From assembly GCA_001045525.1 (NCBI GenBank), contig LDWW01000028.1:1-48265 (forward strand): a stretch of 48,265 nt of DNA. Direction: 5' to 3'. Below are positions 24,494-32,930 of the stretch, piece by piece (the stretch's first letter is position 1; each line of letters begins with the position of its first letter). Under the pieces are notes generated by a model, which did no database searches, was not told where the DNA came from, and saw nothing but the letters and a program-made list of their open reading frames with translations. Source of the stretch: Chitinispirillum alkaliphilum. GTDB lineage: Bacteria; Fibrobacterota; Chitinivibrionia; Chitinivibrionales; Chitinispirillaceae. The position numbers and the translations under genes are program-made.

Positions 24494-25969
24494 TTATTTT
24501 GAGACAGTTTCAGACTTTTCTGTTGGTTGGGAAGGCTGACTCTCCTGGCTCAAACGAAGTACTCTCTTACGGCCGGATGAACTGTTTTCCGGTGTACATG
24601 GCCCGTTGATACATCCTCCTTCACAAGCCATAACCTCCAGAAAATTTCCTTTAATACCTCTTATAGAATACATTTTGAGAAGCTTAAAATTCTGTCTGTT
24701 AAAACCATCAAGAAGCTCCCCCTTAAGGTCTGAAGAATCTTTTAGCTCCGAAGCAACAGCTTCGGTCACCGCACCGCTGAGCGGGAATTTTCTTCCAGCG
24801 CATTCAGCCGAGTCAAAAAGCTGATCCGTTTCCAGCTGTGCAACATCGATAGCGGCGGCTGCAAACAAACAGGCAATCTCTTCACTAGTAATAACATAAT
24901 CCACGATCGGATCGTTTTCTGCTTCTTTGCGTTTTGCGACACAAGGTCCTATAAACACCACTTTACTTTCAGGGTGTTTCTCCTTAATCATTTCTGCGGT
25001 GTAATGCATTGGTGAAGGAGTTTTTGAAACCCGTTCCTTTAGTTGTGGAAAATGTTTCTGCACAGCCTGCACATAGGAGGGACAGCATGAGCTTGTCAGA
25101 AACCCGTTCCCTTCATCTATACACTCATTAAGCTCTTCAGCTTCATGAATCGCGGTTTTTTTAGCTCCATGTGCCACTTCCACAACAGATGAGAATCCCA
25201 GTTTTTTCAGGGCAGATACAACCTGCCCGTACTCAGCCACAAACTGAGCAGCTGATGCGGGAGCGATCATGGCGACTACATTTTTTTTCGCCTTTATCAC
25301 CCCAAGGACATCAATTATCTGAGATCGCTCCATGATGGCACCGAAGGGACACTGCTGCATGCATTTCCCGCAATATATACATTTACCAAAATCGATCTGC
25401 GCCTTTCCCACTCCATCCTTTTCTATCGCCCCTGCCGGGCATGCCTCTTCACAGGGGATGGGGACTCTAATGATCGCATGATACGGACATGCTTTAAGGC
25501 AGATCCCGCAGTTCACACACTTCGAACTGTCAATCAAAGCCTGTCCCTTATCTCCCATTGTAATTGCTTTTTTCGGACAGTTAAGAATACAGGGTCTTGC
25601 CATACATCCCCTGCATGCATTTGTTACAAAATACTTGTTCTGAACACATGCACTGCATGCCTCATCCAGCAGAAGAAGCGGCTCTCCGGTATTTGGGGCA
25701 TCTCTTTTGATGCTTTTCAGAGAATAGCTTCCCAGACTTTCAAGCTCATCTGTTTCATCTTCAATACCAAAGCCAAGAGCAGCCATGACCCTGTACCTGA
25801 TCAGGGCCCTGTCCTTGTAGATACAGCACCTGTAGGAGCTTCCCCCCTTAGGTCTCATCTCAAGAGGGATTCTGTCAGCCCTTTCGACCAGTTTATCTTC
25901 CATGAACAGCCGTGCGATTCTCACAAGCAAATTTCTTCTGGTTCTTGTAGAGTTATTATTATACTGCAT
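24494..25969 (-). CDS. [FeFe]-hydrogenase, group B-like monomeric enzyme
   Basis: 491 aa. N-terminal iron-sulfur domains contain Cys119/122/127/131, 151/154/157/161, 173/177 and 197/200/203/207, so several [4Fe-4S] clusters. H-cluster motifs are SSCCPSY (Cys295 and 296), GPCVAKRKE (Cys343) and MACEGGCINGP (Cys449 and 453). Both Cys of the first motif are kept, including the proton-relay Cys, so it should be catalytic. Ferredoxin is a plausible partner; it evolves or oxidises H2. No NADH-binding subunits or HydEFG maturases are in this window. It is the last gene of the rex operon, 23 bp after a 2Fe-2S protein gene. Confidence 0.88.
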   Translation of the reverse strand: MQYNNNSTRTRRNLLVRIARLFMEDKLVERADRIPLEMRPKGGSSYRCCIYKDRALIRYRVMAALGFGIEDETDELESLGSYSLKSIKRDAPNTGEPLLLLDEACSACVQNKYFVTNACRGCMARPCILNCPKKAITMGDKGQALIDSSKCVNCGICLKACPYHAIIRVPIPCEEACPAGAIEKDGVGKAQIDFGKCIYCGKCMQQCPFGAIMERSQIIDVLGVIKAKKNVVAMIAPASAAQFVAEYGQVVSALKKLGFSSVVEVAHGAKKTAIHEAEELNECIDEGNGFLTSSCCPSYVQAVQKHFPQLKERVSKTPSPMHYTAEMIKEKHPESKVVFIGPCVAKRKEAENDPIVDYVITSEEIACLFAAAAIDVAQLETDQLFDSAECAGRKFPLSGAVTEAVASELKDSSDLKGELLDGFNRQNFKLLKMYSIRGIKGNFLEVMACEGGCINGPCTPENSSSGRKRVLRLSQESQPSQPTEKSETVSK

Positions 25970-25992
25970 CTCTTCTCCGGTCTTATTCCGAG

Positions 25993-26247
25993 TTAAAATC
26001 TGGTTAGTTCTTCAAGCTTTTCCAATATTTTGAACAGTGTTGCTTCACTCAGGAGTTCTTCTCCCACAAGTACAAACGGAGCTTTGCCGTAATTTTCATC
26101 TCTGCAATACCCCAGACATCTGTGCCAGTGTATTTCCACCTTGTCCCTGAATGTGGAAGGCAGATCATTTTCGAGATTCTGCAAATATGAGGAACCCATC
26201 AAATGACAAGTTGTTCCAAGACACACACTTATAACTATCTTCTCCAT
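25993..26247 (-). CDS. Thioredoxin-like [2Fe-2S] ferredoxin (NuoE-like C-terminal domain)
   Basis: 84 aa. Begins KIVISVCLGTTCHLMGS; two further Cys lie in HRCLGYCRDE, giving the four ligands C-x4-C ... C-x3-C of thioredoxin-fold [2Fe-2S] proteins. It is the small electron-transfer subunit seen beside [FeFe]-hydrogenases. It is 14 bp after the phosphatase gene and 23 bp before the hydrogenase. Its electron partner is inferred. Confidence 0.85.
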   Translation of the reverse strand: MEKIVISVCLGTTCHLMGSSYLQNLENDLPSTFRDKVEIHWHRCLGYCRDENYGKAPFVLVGEELLSEATLFKILEKLEELTRF

Positions 26248-26261
26248 TTTCTACACCTTTG

Positions 26262-27437
26262 TCAATAGTAACGGATTATTGTTTCCTTCAGATATTTTTT
26301 CTCCAAAAGAGATGCTATCTTCTTTATGACATTTCTTCTGATATCAAGCTCTATAGGAAGAGCCGGGTCCTGATGTGACTGATTTACCCGGGTTCCGACA
26401 AAAAATTCTATAATGTCACAGTCCAAAAGAAGATCCCTGAGCATGGTGGCACCATTTTTCCCCCCATCCCTCACATTTTTCTCAAGCAGTCCTGCAAGAT
26501 TACTGAGAGTTATACATCCTTCTGTGATAAGCTCAACCCCCTTCATATAGGATACCGCCGGCACCACCGGATCCATACACGAGAGATCCATAGTTGCTTC
26601 CCGCCCCAGTTCTCTTTCAACGATGTTTGCAGTTGTACCACCGCAGATGACACATTTTCCGGAAACATCCCTGATAAGAGATGCGTATTCAGAATCCCTT
26701 GACGGATCAAATGGGGGACCGGTCAATACGCGCATTCTTCTTGGGTTTCTCATATAAATAACGGTACAGGATATATCATCCCCCGCCCTGCTCCCATCAT
26801 TTCGCAGGGCTACCTGACACAACCTTCTGGCAAGTTCTTCAGCAGAAATCCAGGGGTCTTTCTTTATGTACTCCCGCACAAGTGATACCACCTCAGGAGT
26901 GCCAAAACCCATGGGCCATCTTTTTGAACCCATTCCCGATTGAGTTACCCCATCGGACATCATAATCAGTCTGTCCCCGATTTGGGCGGAAAACCCCGCA
27001 TACTCAAGAGAGCGGTTCCTCCACCTGGGCATGTGAAGCTCTGATTGGAGCCTCTCCATGGGGTGTTGTGATCTGAAATAGAGAAAAGGCGGATTACCAT
27101 GCCCGATTATACGCATCTCCCCTGAAAGACTTATGTCCGCAATGCTGAATGTTGAATAACTTATCTTTCTTGACGGACACAGCGGCAAGGCATCCATGAT
27201 CAGCTCAGCTGCTCTCTTTATTTTTAAATCAGAAGTTATATACTCAATACCCATGGAGGCAGTGAAACTTGCCAAAACATTGGCCTCTACACCGCTGCCC
27301 AACCCGTCACAAAGAATCGACACCACCCTGCCCTGTTCCAGTTTTTTTGTGAGAAGGACATCACCGGAAGTTGAGTTTCCATGCTTGGAGTGGTTAAAGG
27401 AACCTATTTCTATGAACAATTCTTTATTCTGTATCAT
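26262..27437 (-). CDS. SpoIIE-family (PP2C-type) protein phosphatase with Cys-containing C-terminal domain
   Basis: 391 aa. The N-terminal 230 residues form the SpoIIE/PP2C fold: SILCDGLGSGVEAN (metal-binding Asp), MMSDGVTQSG and AGDDISCTVI. The remaining residues form a second domain starting with a GKCVICGGTTANI stretch, a CxxC-like pair that could sense metal or redox. In hydrogenase sensor operons this phosphatase is a likely output that acts on an unknown phosphoprotein, e.g. an anti-sigma antagonist. Start ATG at 27437 lies 7 bp after the HydS stop. It neighbours HydS and a ferredoxin, so signal from the sensor is inferred. Confidence 0.85.
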   Translation of the reverse strand: MIQNKELFIEIGSFNHSKHGNSTSGDVLLTKKLEQGRVVSILCDGLGSGVEANVLASFTASMGIEYITSDLKIKRAAELIMDALPLCPSRKISYSTFSIADISLSGEMRIIGHGNPPFLYFRSQHPMERLQSELHMPRWRNRSLEYAGFSAQIGDRLIMMSDGVTQSGMGSKRWPMGFGTPEVVSLVREYIKKDPWISAEELARRLCQVALRNDGSRAGDDISCTVIYMRNPRRMRVLTGPPFDPSRDSEYASLIRDVSGKCVICGGTTANIVERELGREATMDLSCMDPVVPAVSYMKGVELITEGCITLSNLAGLLEKNVRDGGKNGATMLRDLLLDCDIIEFFVGTRVNQSHQDPALPIELDIRRNVIKKIASLLEKKYLKETIIRYY

Positions 27438-27444
27438 TGATACC

Positions 27445-29136
27445 TCAGGAAAAACTCTCTATCAAAGAATTGAGAATTTTTTCAGACTGAGCAGCATTCT
27501 TCCCCATCAAAAAGGCTATCTCCTGAGCGGTATTGGAAGTATTGCTTATTACCTCCTGAGCTTTCTCGATTATCTGCTCTCTTCTCATCTCAGTTTTTGT
27601 GGCATCCCGCACCAATGCCCCTGCCACCTGATTTGGTTCCACTGTAAATATTGTAATGGCATAGGTTTTATCTTCAGTTTTTACAAAGTGCTGGGTTATA
27701 TCGTTACCGGTCTTTAACACATTTGAAAACAGATCATGAAACGGCAATACCCTGCGAAGATCGGCATTGACCAATCCGGGACGAACCTGAAAAATGGAAC
27801 GGATATCATCCCCCAGCAACTGGGCGAAATTGTCATTACAATCAATAATTTTAAGTTCCTTGTCAACTATTACCACACCATAGGGAATGGTTTTAAGAAG
27901 CGCATTTGCCTGTTTTTGCGCCAGTACCCTCATATATGATACACACATGCACTGTTCCGCTTTTTTCTCAATCATAGCCAGCGCAAACTCCCTGCAGCTG
28001 ACATAGCCACAGGAGCCGCAATTAAGCTCATCTTCTGATTTGACTTTACCTATTGTTGCAAGAGCTGCAGCAATGCGGTCCTGTGAAACTGGGTTGTTCT
28101 GTTTGCTTTCAGCCCTGAATGTGTGCATGATCTGGTTTACATATTCACCCGAAAGAATTTGTGATTTATCTTGCGCGTAGTCTATTACTTCGAGTCTGGA
28201 ATCAATTGAAGCCCTGCATGTGGCCTTTGGCCCACCAATACACCCATTTTCACATGCAAGAAGCTCCACAAACATTCTGCGGTGAAAATGTTTGGTATCA
28301 AAAGTTTCAAGAGTGTTCCTGATATTATCCACACCAGAAAGCGTAAGGTACACAGCATCCCTCTTCTCCACTCTGTTTCTGACCGTTGAGATCATCCCTC
28401 CTTCAACGGGATAAAGTGCCCCGCGCCCGGATTCACGGGGAACAAATCCCAGCTTGTCTTCAGGCTCAATCTCTGAAGGATCAATTCCCTCGTTTTCAAA
28501 CCAGCGATGCAAATCCTCGAAAGTGATGGCGACATCGAGTAGATTCCCAAACTGATCCGCCTCCTGTTTTTTGGCAATACAGGGCCCGACAAAAACAATA
28601 CCGATCTCCTCTCCGTAAACATGCCTGAGCATACAACAGTGAGCGAGTAATGGAGAGAAAAACGGTGAGATATATTCTGCAAAATCAGGCAAGTGTTTCA
28701 AAACAAGTTCAACCGCTGAAGGACATGCAGAAGAGAGTACTAGACCTTTTCTTTCTGTCAGAAACTCAGCAACAGCAAAAGACACCTCCTCGGCTCCAAG
28801 TGCGGTCTCACTGACACCTGTAAACCCCAAACTCTTTACAGCTGTAGCGAGCTGATTTACAGAACAGTTTTTAAACTCCCCCTTGAATGAGGGGGCAAGA
28901 GAGAGAAACGTTTTCTTTCTCTTTACAAGATGAATAGAACGCCTCAGATCATCTCTGACTCTTTTTGCACCAACAGGACAGGCATCAACACAATGTCCAC
29001 ACAAAATACACGCTTCGGGAATCACTTCAGCCTCACCATTGACAACACGGATAGCCTTTACCGGGCACTCCCTTATACACTTATAACAGTCGCGGCAACG
29101 GGTTTCTTCAGAATATATAGGATTGAGGTACTGCAC
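27445..29136 (-). CDS. hydS: Sensory [FeFe]-hydrogenase with PAS domain (HydS-type, group C)
   Basis: 563 aa. Two N-terminal [4Fe-4S] clusters (Cys14/17/20/24 and 43/46/49/53). H-cluster motifs are SSACPSA (Ala137-Cys138), VGPCIAKKQEA (Cys186) and LACENGCIGGP (Cys295, Cys299). An additional Cys-rich Fe-S module, CGSCGYVSC, is at 373-381 with Cys396 and Cys398, followed by a PAS domain at about 415-520 and a helical tail. The Ala in the first motif replaces the proton-relay Cys, as in the Thermotoga HydS sensor; low activity and H2 sensing are expected. Start GTG 29136; SD AGGGGAATAAAG. It is adjacent to the phosphatase that may transmit the signal. Confidence 0.88.
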   Translation of the reverse strand: MQYLNPIYSEETRCRDCYKCIRECPVKAIRVVNGEAEVIPEACILCGHCVDACPVGAKRVRDDLRRSIHLVKRKKTFLSLAPSFKGEFKNCSVNQLATAVKSLGFTGVSETALGAEEVSFAVAEFLTERKGLVLSSACPSAVELVLKHLPDFAEYISPFFSPLLAHCCMLRHVYGEEIGIVFVGPCIAKKQEADQFGNLLDVAITFEDLHRWFENEGIDPSEIEPEDKLGFVPRESGRGALYPVEGGMISTVRNRVEKRDAVYLTLSGVDNIRNTLETFDTKHFHRRMFVELLACENGCIGGPKATCRASIDSRLEVIDYAQDKSQILSGEYVNQIMHTFRAESKQNNPVSQDRIAAALATIGKVKSEDELNCGSCGYVSCREFALAMIEKKAEQCMCVSYMRVLAQKQANALLKTIPYGVVIVDKELKIIDCNDNFAQLLGDDIRSIFQVRPGLVNADLRRVLPFHDLFSNVLKTGNDITQHFVKTEDKTYAITIFTVEPNQVAGALVRDATKTEMRREQIIEKAQEVISNTSNTAQEIAFLMGKNAAQSEKILNSLIESFS

Positions 29137-29142
29137 AGGACT

Positions 29143-29418
29143 TTATTCCCCTCTTTTACTTTCGCTTAGAACGGCGTAGTTTAATATGTCAATTATACTT
29201 CCGCGGTCAATATTGGAGTACAGCTCTCCGTTCACCCAAATATTTGGCCCATTCATACACTGTCCTCCACAACGGCAACCTTTTATTTCTATCTCTGTGT
29301 CAACACTGTTTTCCTGAAGATAATCCCTTATCACTTCATAATTCTTTCCATTTCCTCTTGAATAACAGGAGCTGCCCATACAAATTGTTATTCCATGCTT
29401 ATTCTCTTTACACTCCAT
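29143..29418 (-). CDS. Thioredoxin-like [2Fe-2S] ferredoxin
   Basis: 91 aa. Ligand Cys are in ITICMGSSCYSRG and CRCGGQCMNGP (C-x4-C and C-x3-C pairs plus additional Cys). It resembles the NuoE/HoxE-like subunit domain. Start ATG 29418 directly abuts the rex stop codon, with SD AAAAGGGGA inside the rex end, so it is translationally coupled to rex. It ends 6 bp before the HydS start. Probably transfers electrons for the sensory hydrogenase, by position. Confidence 0.85.
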   Translation of the reverse strand: MECKENKHGITICMGSSCYSRGNGKNYEVIRDYLQENSVDTEIEIKGCRCGGQCMNGPNIWVNGELYSNIDRGSIIDILNYAVLSESKRGE

Positions 29419-30060
29419 CTATTCCCCTTTTAATCTTGCGCACAACACAGCCAGTCCCGATGAGAGATCCTCATTTTGCACCACAACATGGGTTGGAACC
29501 ACAAGTTTTTCCGACGTGAAATTCCAGATCCCGTTTACTCCATTCTCCACAAGACGATCGGTGATTTTTTGAGCCACATTGCCTGGAACGGTGAGTATAG
29601 CCATATTGACATGCATTCTGGATGCAAGATTCTCCAAACGGTTTATATCAAGAATTTTTTTGCCGTGTACTACAGTTCCGATCTTCGATTCATCTGAATC
29701 AAAAGCTGCAATGACGTTAAGATTATGATTTACAAATCCGCCATACCCAAGAAGAGCTGTCCCCAGACTTCCTGCCCCAATAAGAAAAGCATCAGTGCTG
29801 TTGTCCCACCCTAAGAAATTCTCGATAGCTGAAATAGTGCTTTTTATCTCGAATCCAACCCGCGGCCGACCAACTATCCCTGTTACCGCAAGATCTTTTC
29901 TCACCTGTATCGGCTCACACTGGACTCTTTGGGCTATTAAGGTTCCCGACACGTTATCAAGTCCCTCTTTTTTCAGCGAATAAAGTATGGACAGATATGA
30001 AGGGAGACGCCTTATTGTCGGTAGGGCCGCCCTTTTATACAGTTGAATCTGCTCCTCCAC
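29419..30060 (-). CDS. rex: Redox-sensing transcriptional repressor Rex
   Basis: 213 aa. The N-terminal winged helix (residues 1-80: LPTIRRLPSYLSILYSLKKEG, RVQCEPIQVRKDLAVTG) binds DNA. The Rossmann domain with LIGAGSLGTALLGYGGF and AFDSDESKIG senses the NADH/NAD+ ratio. Rex represses fermentative and hydrogenase genes until NADH is high. The start is GTG at 30060; AGGAGACATGAAAA provides the SD, and an out-of-frame ATG lies in the same place. It heads the six-gene hydrogenase operon and probably regulates itself through the inverted repeat just upstream. Confidence 0.93.
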   Translation of the reverse strand: MEEQIQLYKRAALPTIRRLPSYLSILYSLKKEGLDNVSGTLIAQRVQCEPIQVRKDLAVTGIVGRPRVGFEIKSTISAIENFLGWDNSTDAFLIGAGSLGTALLGYGGFVNHNLNVIAAFDSDESKIGTVVHGKKILDINRLENLASRMHVNMAILTVPGNVAQKITDRLVENGVNGIWNFTSEKLVVPTHVVVQNEDLSSGLAVLCARLKGE

Positions 30061-30076
30061 TTTTCATGTCTCCTAT

Positions 30077-30094
30077 TCGATATTTTTTTATCGA
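30077..30094 (-). promoter_or_regulatory. Candidate Rex autoregulatory operator
   Basis: TCGATA (30077-30082) and TATCGA (30089-30094) form a perfect 18-bp inverted repeat with a 6-bp T spacer, 17-34 bp upstream of the rex start. Known Rex sites are 18-bp palindromes of the TTGTGAA...TTCACAA type; the size and position fit, the sequence does not match that consensus. Treat as a candidate. Confidence 0.4.
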
Positions 30095-30833
30095 TATAAT
30101 TTTATCTGAATATACACCTATTTTTTTCGGTATGCAACCCTTTTTGTCATTTTAGTGTCTTCTGCACTTATTCTGGTAGTTTTCTTAACGCCCATGTTCT
30201 ATAACAGTCTACTAAATCGGACCGGAAATAATTTTATTGTCAAAGAAGCGAAATACTGTCTTCCTGACGACAAGCGGTTTAGAGTCACGTGCGGGTGCCG
30301 GAGAGAGATTCTTTCCGATATGAAACCTACTTTTCTGCAAAAAAACGTTTTTTCCTGATTGTTTTTTTCTGCAAACAGCCCTGAGTATTCCCGTTAATAC
30401 AAATGTATTACTCTCATTTTCAAAATTTTTCTCACCTTTAAAAACGATTGATGCAATGAGGGAGTAATTTCCAGATGGGAAGCATGTTTTATCACCGGCG
30501 CATGTGCTGAGCGTCATTAACCGGAAAAATAGGGACTATTACATTTTGGTCATCATTTTGCAGTAACAGATTATACCATGACTCAAAGTCAACATCGATT
30601 CGTAAAGCGCATTTAATTGTTTAAGTTTTTTGGATGTAACTTAAACGTAAGATAAAACAAGGGAGTTTTGTGAGCGTGTTAAAGTGTTATCATTTAAACA
30701 CTTCAATATCTGGGGATCTTTAAAAGAGGCTAAACTGGTTGCAATTACATTTCAGTTTACGAACTCTCCTTTAATCTATTCCGCTTACATGATGCGACAT
30801 TTACATTTGGTATTTATACAACATCAAAAAAAG
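30095..30833. other. Intergenic region between rex and the cyclase gene
   Basis: About 740 bp between divergent genes. Short open frames here (30155-30358 plus, 30212-30517 minus) have no good ribosome binding site and no family look, so I consider them chance. The sequence is AT-rich except near 30285-30310. One clear signal is an inverted repeat, GTTTAAGT (30619-30626) and ACTTAAAC (30639-30646), listed separately. No tRNA or known riboswitch seen. Confidence 0.45.
30619..30646. promoter_or_regulatory. Inverted repeat upstream of adenylate cyclase gene
   Basis: GTTTAAGT and ACTTAAAC are perfect complements around a 12-nt spacer, about 190 bp upstream of the chosen cyclase start. This could be an operator or a 5' UTR hairpin. 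No matching regulator is recognised. Confidence 0.4.
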
Positions 30834-32930
30834 ATGCGCCTTAAAGTGATCAAAATGAAACAACTCTTTGCCGGTATAATGTTTCTGACGTGCTTAAGCT
30901 ACGGTAAGCCCCTTATTATAACTGATCCACAGGCAAGCATACAAGCAGGAAACCACGTCTTCCTTTATATTGACACATCAAAGACAAAAAGTTTTACAGA
31001 AATAGTGTCGGGATATTTTTGTGAATTCTTTGAACTAAACAATTCCCACAATATAGACATAGGGTTTAAGTCGTATCCGGTATGGCTTCGCCTGAATATA
31101 AAAAATTCAAGTGGAGAGGATGGTTTCTGGGCGATAGAAACCGGAGTACCTTCACTTCACAAAGTTTCATTTTACCAGATAGGCAGAGCTCAAACTATTC
31201 ACAAAAAAGAATTTGATTTCTTTAATTCTCATGTACACAACAAAAAACCTTTTACAAACCCTGCATTACAGTTCCATTTAAAAGATAGTGAAGAAATTAC
31301 TATTTACCTAAGAGTTGAATCAGAGTCATCTTTTATGTTTCCTCTGCAGATCTACCCCTGGAAAGATTTCCTTATCAAGGAAAACAGGGTACAGTCATTC
31401 ATGGGGTTTTATTTCGGCTCCCTGTTTGTAATATCGACATTCAGTTTCCTTCTCTTTCTGCGCATAAAAACCAAATACTTTTTGTACTATGTTCTTTTTA
31501 TTATCACGCTCGCTTTGGGCCAGATTATTTCTGTTTATGGCGGGTTAATGGGTTTTGATTTCATTTCACTTCCAAAAAATTTCCTTCACTTTCCAAGCTT
31601 TGTATCGATTTTCTTCGGAATCATATTTTCTCAGAATCTTCTCCTTACCAAAAACCTGATACCCCGCACAGAAAAAATTTTGTATCTGATTTCCAAAGCA
31701 GCGTTAGCAGCCGCTTTTTTCACTTTGTTTATCAGTTTTTCAAATGCTGCCAAACTTCTGGCAGCAATGAATATTGTTGCTGCTGCAGCATTTTTCATCA
31801 CCTCCATTCTTTGCTGTATGCGTGGTTCTAAACCAGCATTTTACTACCTTTTGGCTTGTACACTTTCCTTAACAGGATTTATCCTTTATAACCTAATGTA
31901 TAGTTTATCACTGCTTTCTTTTTCATATTGGATCTATTTTCTTCCAAATGTTGGTATTATAATAACAGCCCTGGTACTCCCTGTAGCTGTAGTTGAACGT
32001 ATAAGGATATCTGACAGAGAAAAAAAGGAGGTTCAATTAAGGTTTATCCGAAACCAGAAAAAATCAATGAAGGAGCTCAAACAACTCAATGTCGCCATGG
32101 AACGCTTTCTGCCCACAAAGTTTCTCTCTTTGCTTGGAAAAAAAAGTATCTGTGAAGTAGCACTGGGCAACCAATGCCAAGGAAATATGACTGTTTTATT
32201 TTCAGACATCCGCTCATTCTCTACAATTTCGGAACAAATGACCCCACAGGAGATATTTGAATTTCTAAACCGTTATCTGGAAGGAGTCGGCCCGATCATT
32301 ACAAAAAACAACGGTTTTATCGACAAATATTACGGTGATGGAATCATGGCGCTTTTCCCGGATGATCCATCCGACGCTCTCAATGCCGGAATAGAGATGC
32401 AACAATACGTAATGCACTTTAATTCCTTATTTTGTGATAAACCCATATATCCCCTGCGTATCGGTATCGGTATACATAGCGGCAATATGATATTGGGAAC
32501 GATAGGAGATAAGTCACGGATGGACTGTACAGTTATTTCAGATGCAGTAAATTTGTCAAGCAGACTTGAGAACCTTACCAAGAAATATCATGCCTCAATA
32601 ATTATCAGTCACGAAGTTGTCAGGGCAATCTCTTCAAAAAAACAAAAATACTCCCTGAGAATGCTTGGCCCCGAAATGCTAAGGGGCAGAAAAGAAAGAA
32701 CTATAGTCTACCAGGTATTAAATTCTCTTCCGCCGGATATTCTAAAGCGCAGAACCAAAAATATAGAAGTTTTCGAAAACGGCATAAAAAAGTTTTATTC
32801 TCAAAGACACAAAGAAGCCGAAAAGTATTTTAGAGAGTGTCTCAGAACCGATCCTACAGATTTTGCAGCTAAGCTCTTTTTATCGGAAATCGAACATTCA
32901 CAAATCAGCCCGGAAATGATAAGTGCATAA
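30834..32930 (+). CDS. 7TM-type class III adenylate cyclase
   Basis: 698 aa from ATG 30834 (MRLKVIKMKQLFAGIMFL, a signal-peptide-like start); the frame is open from a GTG at 30684, which I consider less likely. After an extracytoplasmic domain with strand-rich ligand-binding look (about 30-190) come about seven membrane helices (about 195-410), the 7TMR-DISM plan. A class III cyclase domain follows, with VLFSDIRSFSTIS (metal Asp), KYYGDGIMALF (second metal Asp, with Lys before it) and SDAVNLSSRLENL. Lys and Asp in the substrate positions point to ATP, so cAMP. A 50-residue tail has TPR-like helices. It overlaps the next gene by 8 bp. Confidence 0.85.
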   Translation: MRLKVIKMKQLFAGIMFLTCLSYGKPLIITDPQASIQAGNHVFLYIDTSKTKSFTEIVSGYFCEFFELNNSHNIDIGFKSYPVWLRLNIKNSSGEDGFWAIETGVPSLHKVSFYQIGRAQTIHKKEFDFFNSHVHNKKPFTNPALQFHLKDSEEITIYLRVESESSFMFPLQIYPWKDFLIKENRVQSFMGFYFGSLFVISTFSFLLFLRIKTKYFLYYVLFIITLALGQIISVYGGLMGFDFISLPKNFLHFPSFVSIFFGIIFSQNLLLTKNLIPRTEKILYLISKAALAAAFFTLFISFSNAAKLLAAMNIVAAAAFFITSILCCMRGSKPAFYYLLACTLSLTGFILYNLMYSLSLLSFSYWIYFLPNVGIIITALVLPVAVVERIRISDREKKEVQLRFIRNQKKSMKELKQLNVAMERFLPTKFLSLLGKKSICEVALGNQCQGNMTVLFSDIRSFSTISEQMTPQEIFEFLNRYLEGVGPIITKNNGFIDKYYGDGIMALFPDDPSDALNAGIEMQQYVMHFNSLFCDKPIYPLRIGIGIHSGNMILGTIGDKSRMDCTVISDAVNLSSRLENLTKKYHASIIISHEVVRAISSKKQKYSLRMLGPEMLRGRKERTIVYQVLNSLPPDILKRRTKNIEVFENGIKKFYSQRHKEAEKYFRECLRTDPTDFAAKLFLSEIEHSQISPEMISA

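Noticed and set aside
30155-30517. Two short genes in the rex-cyclase gap
   Set aside because: Lack of SD and of recognisable features; composition fits intergenic DNA.
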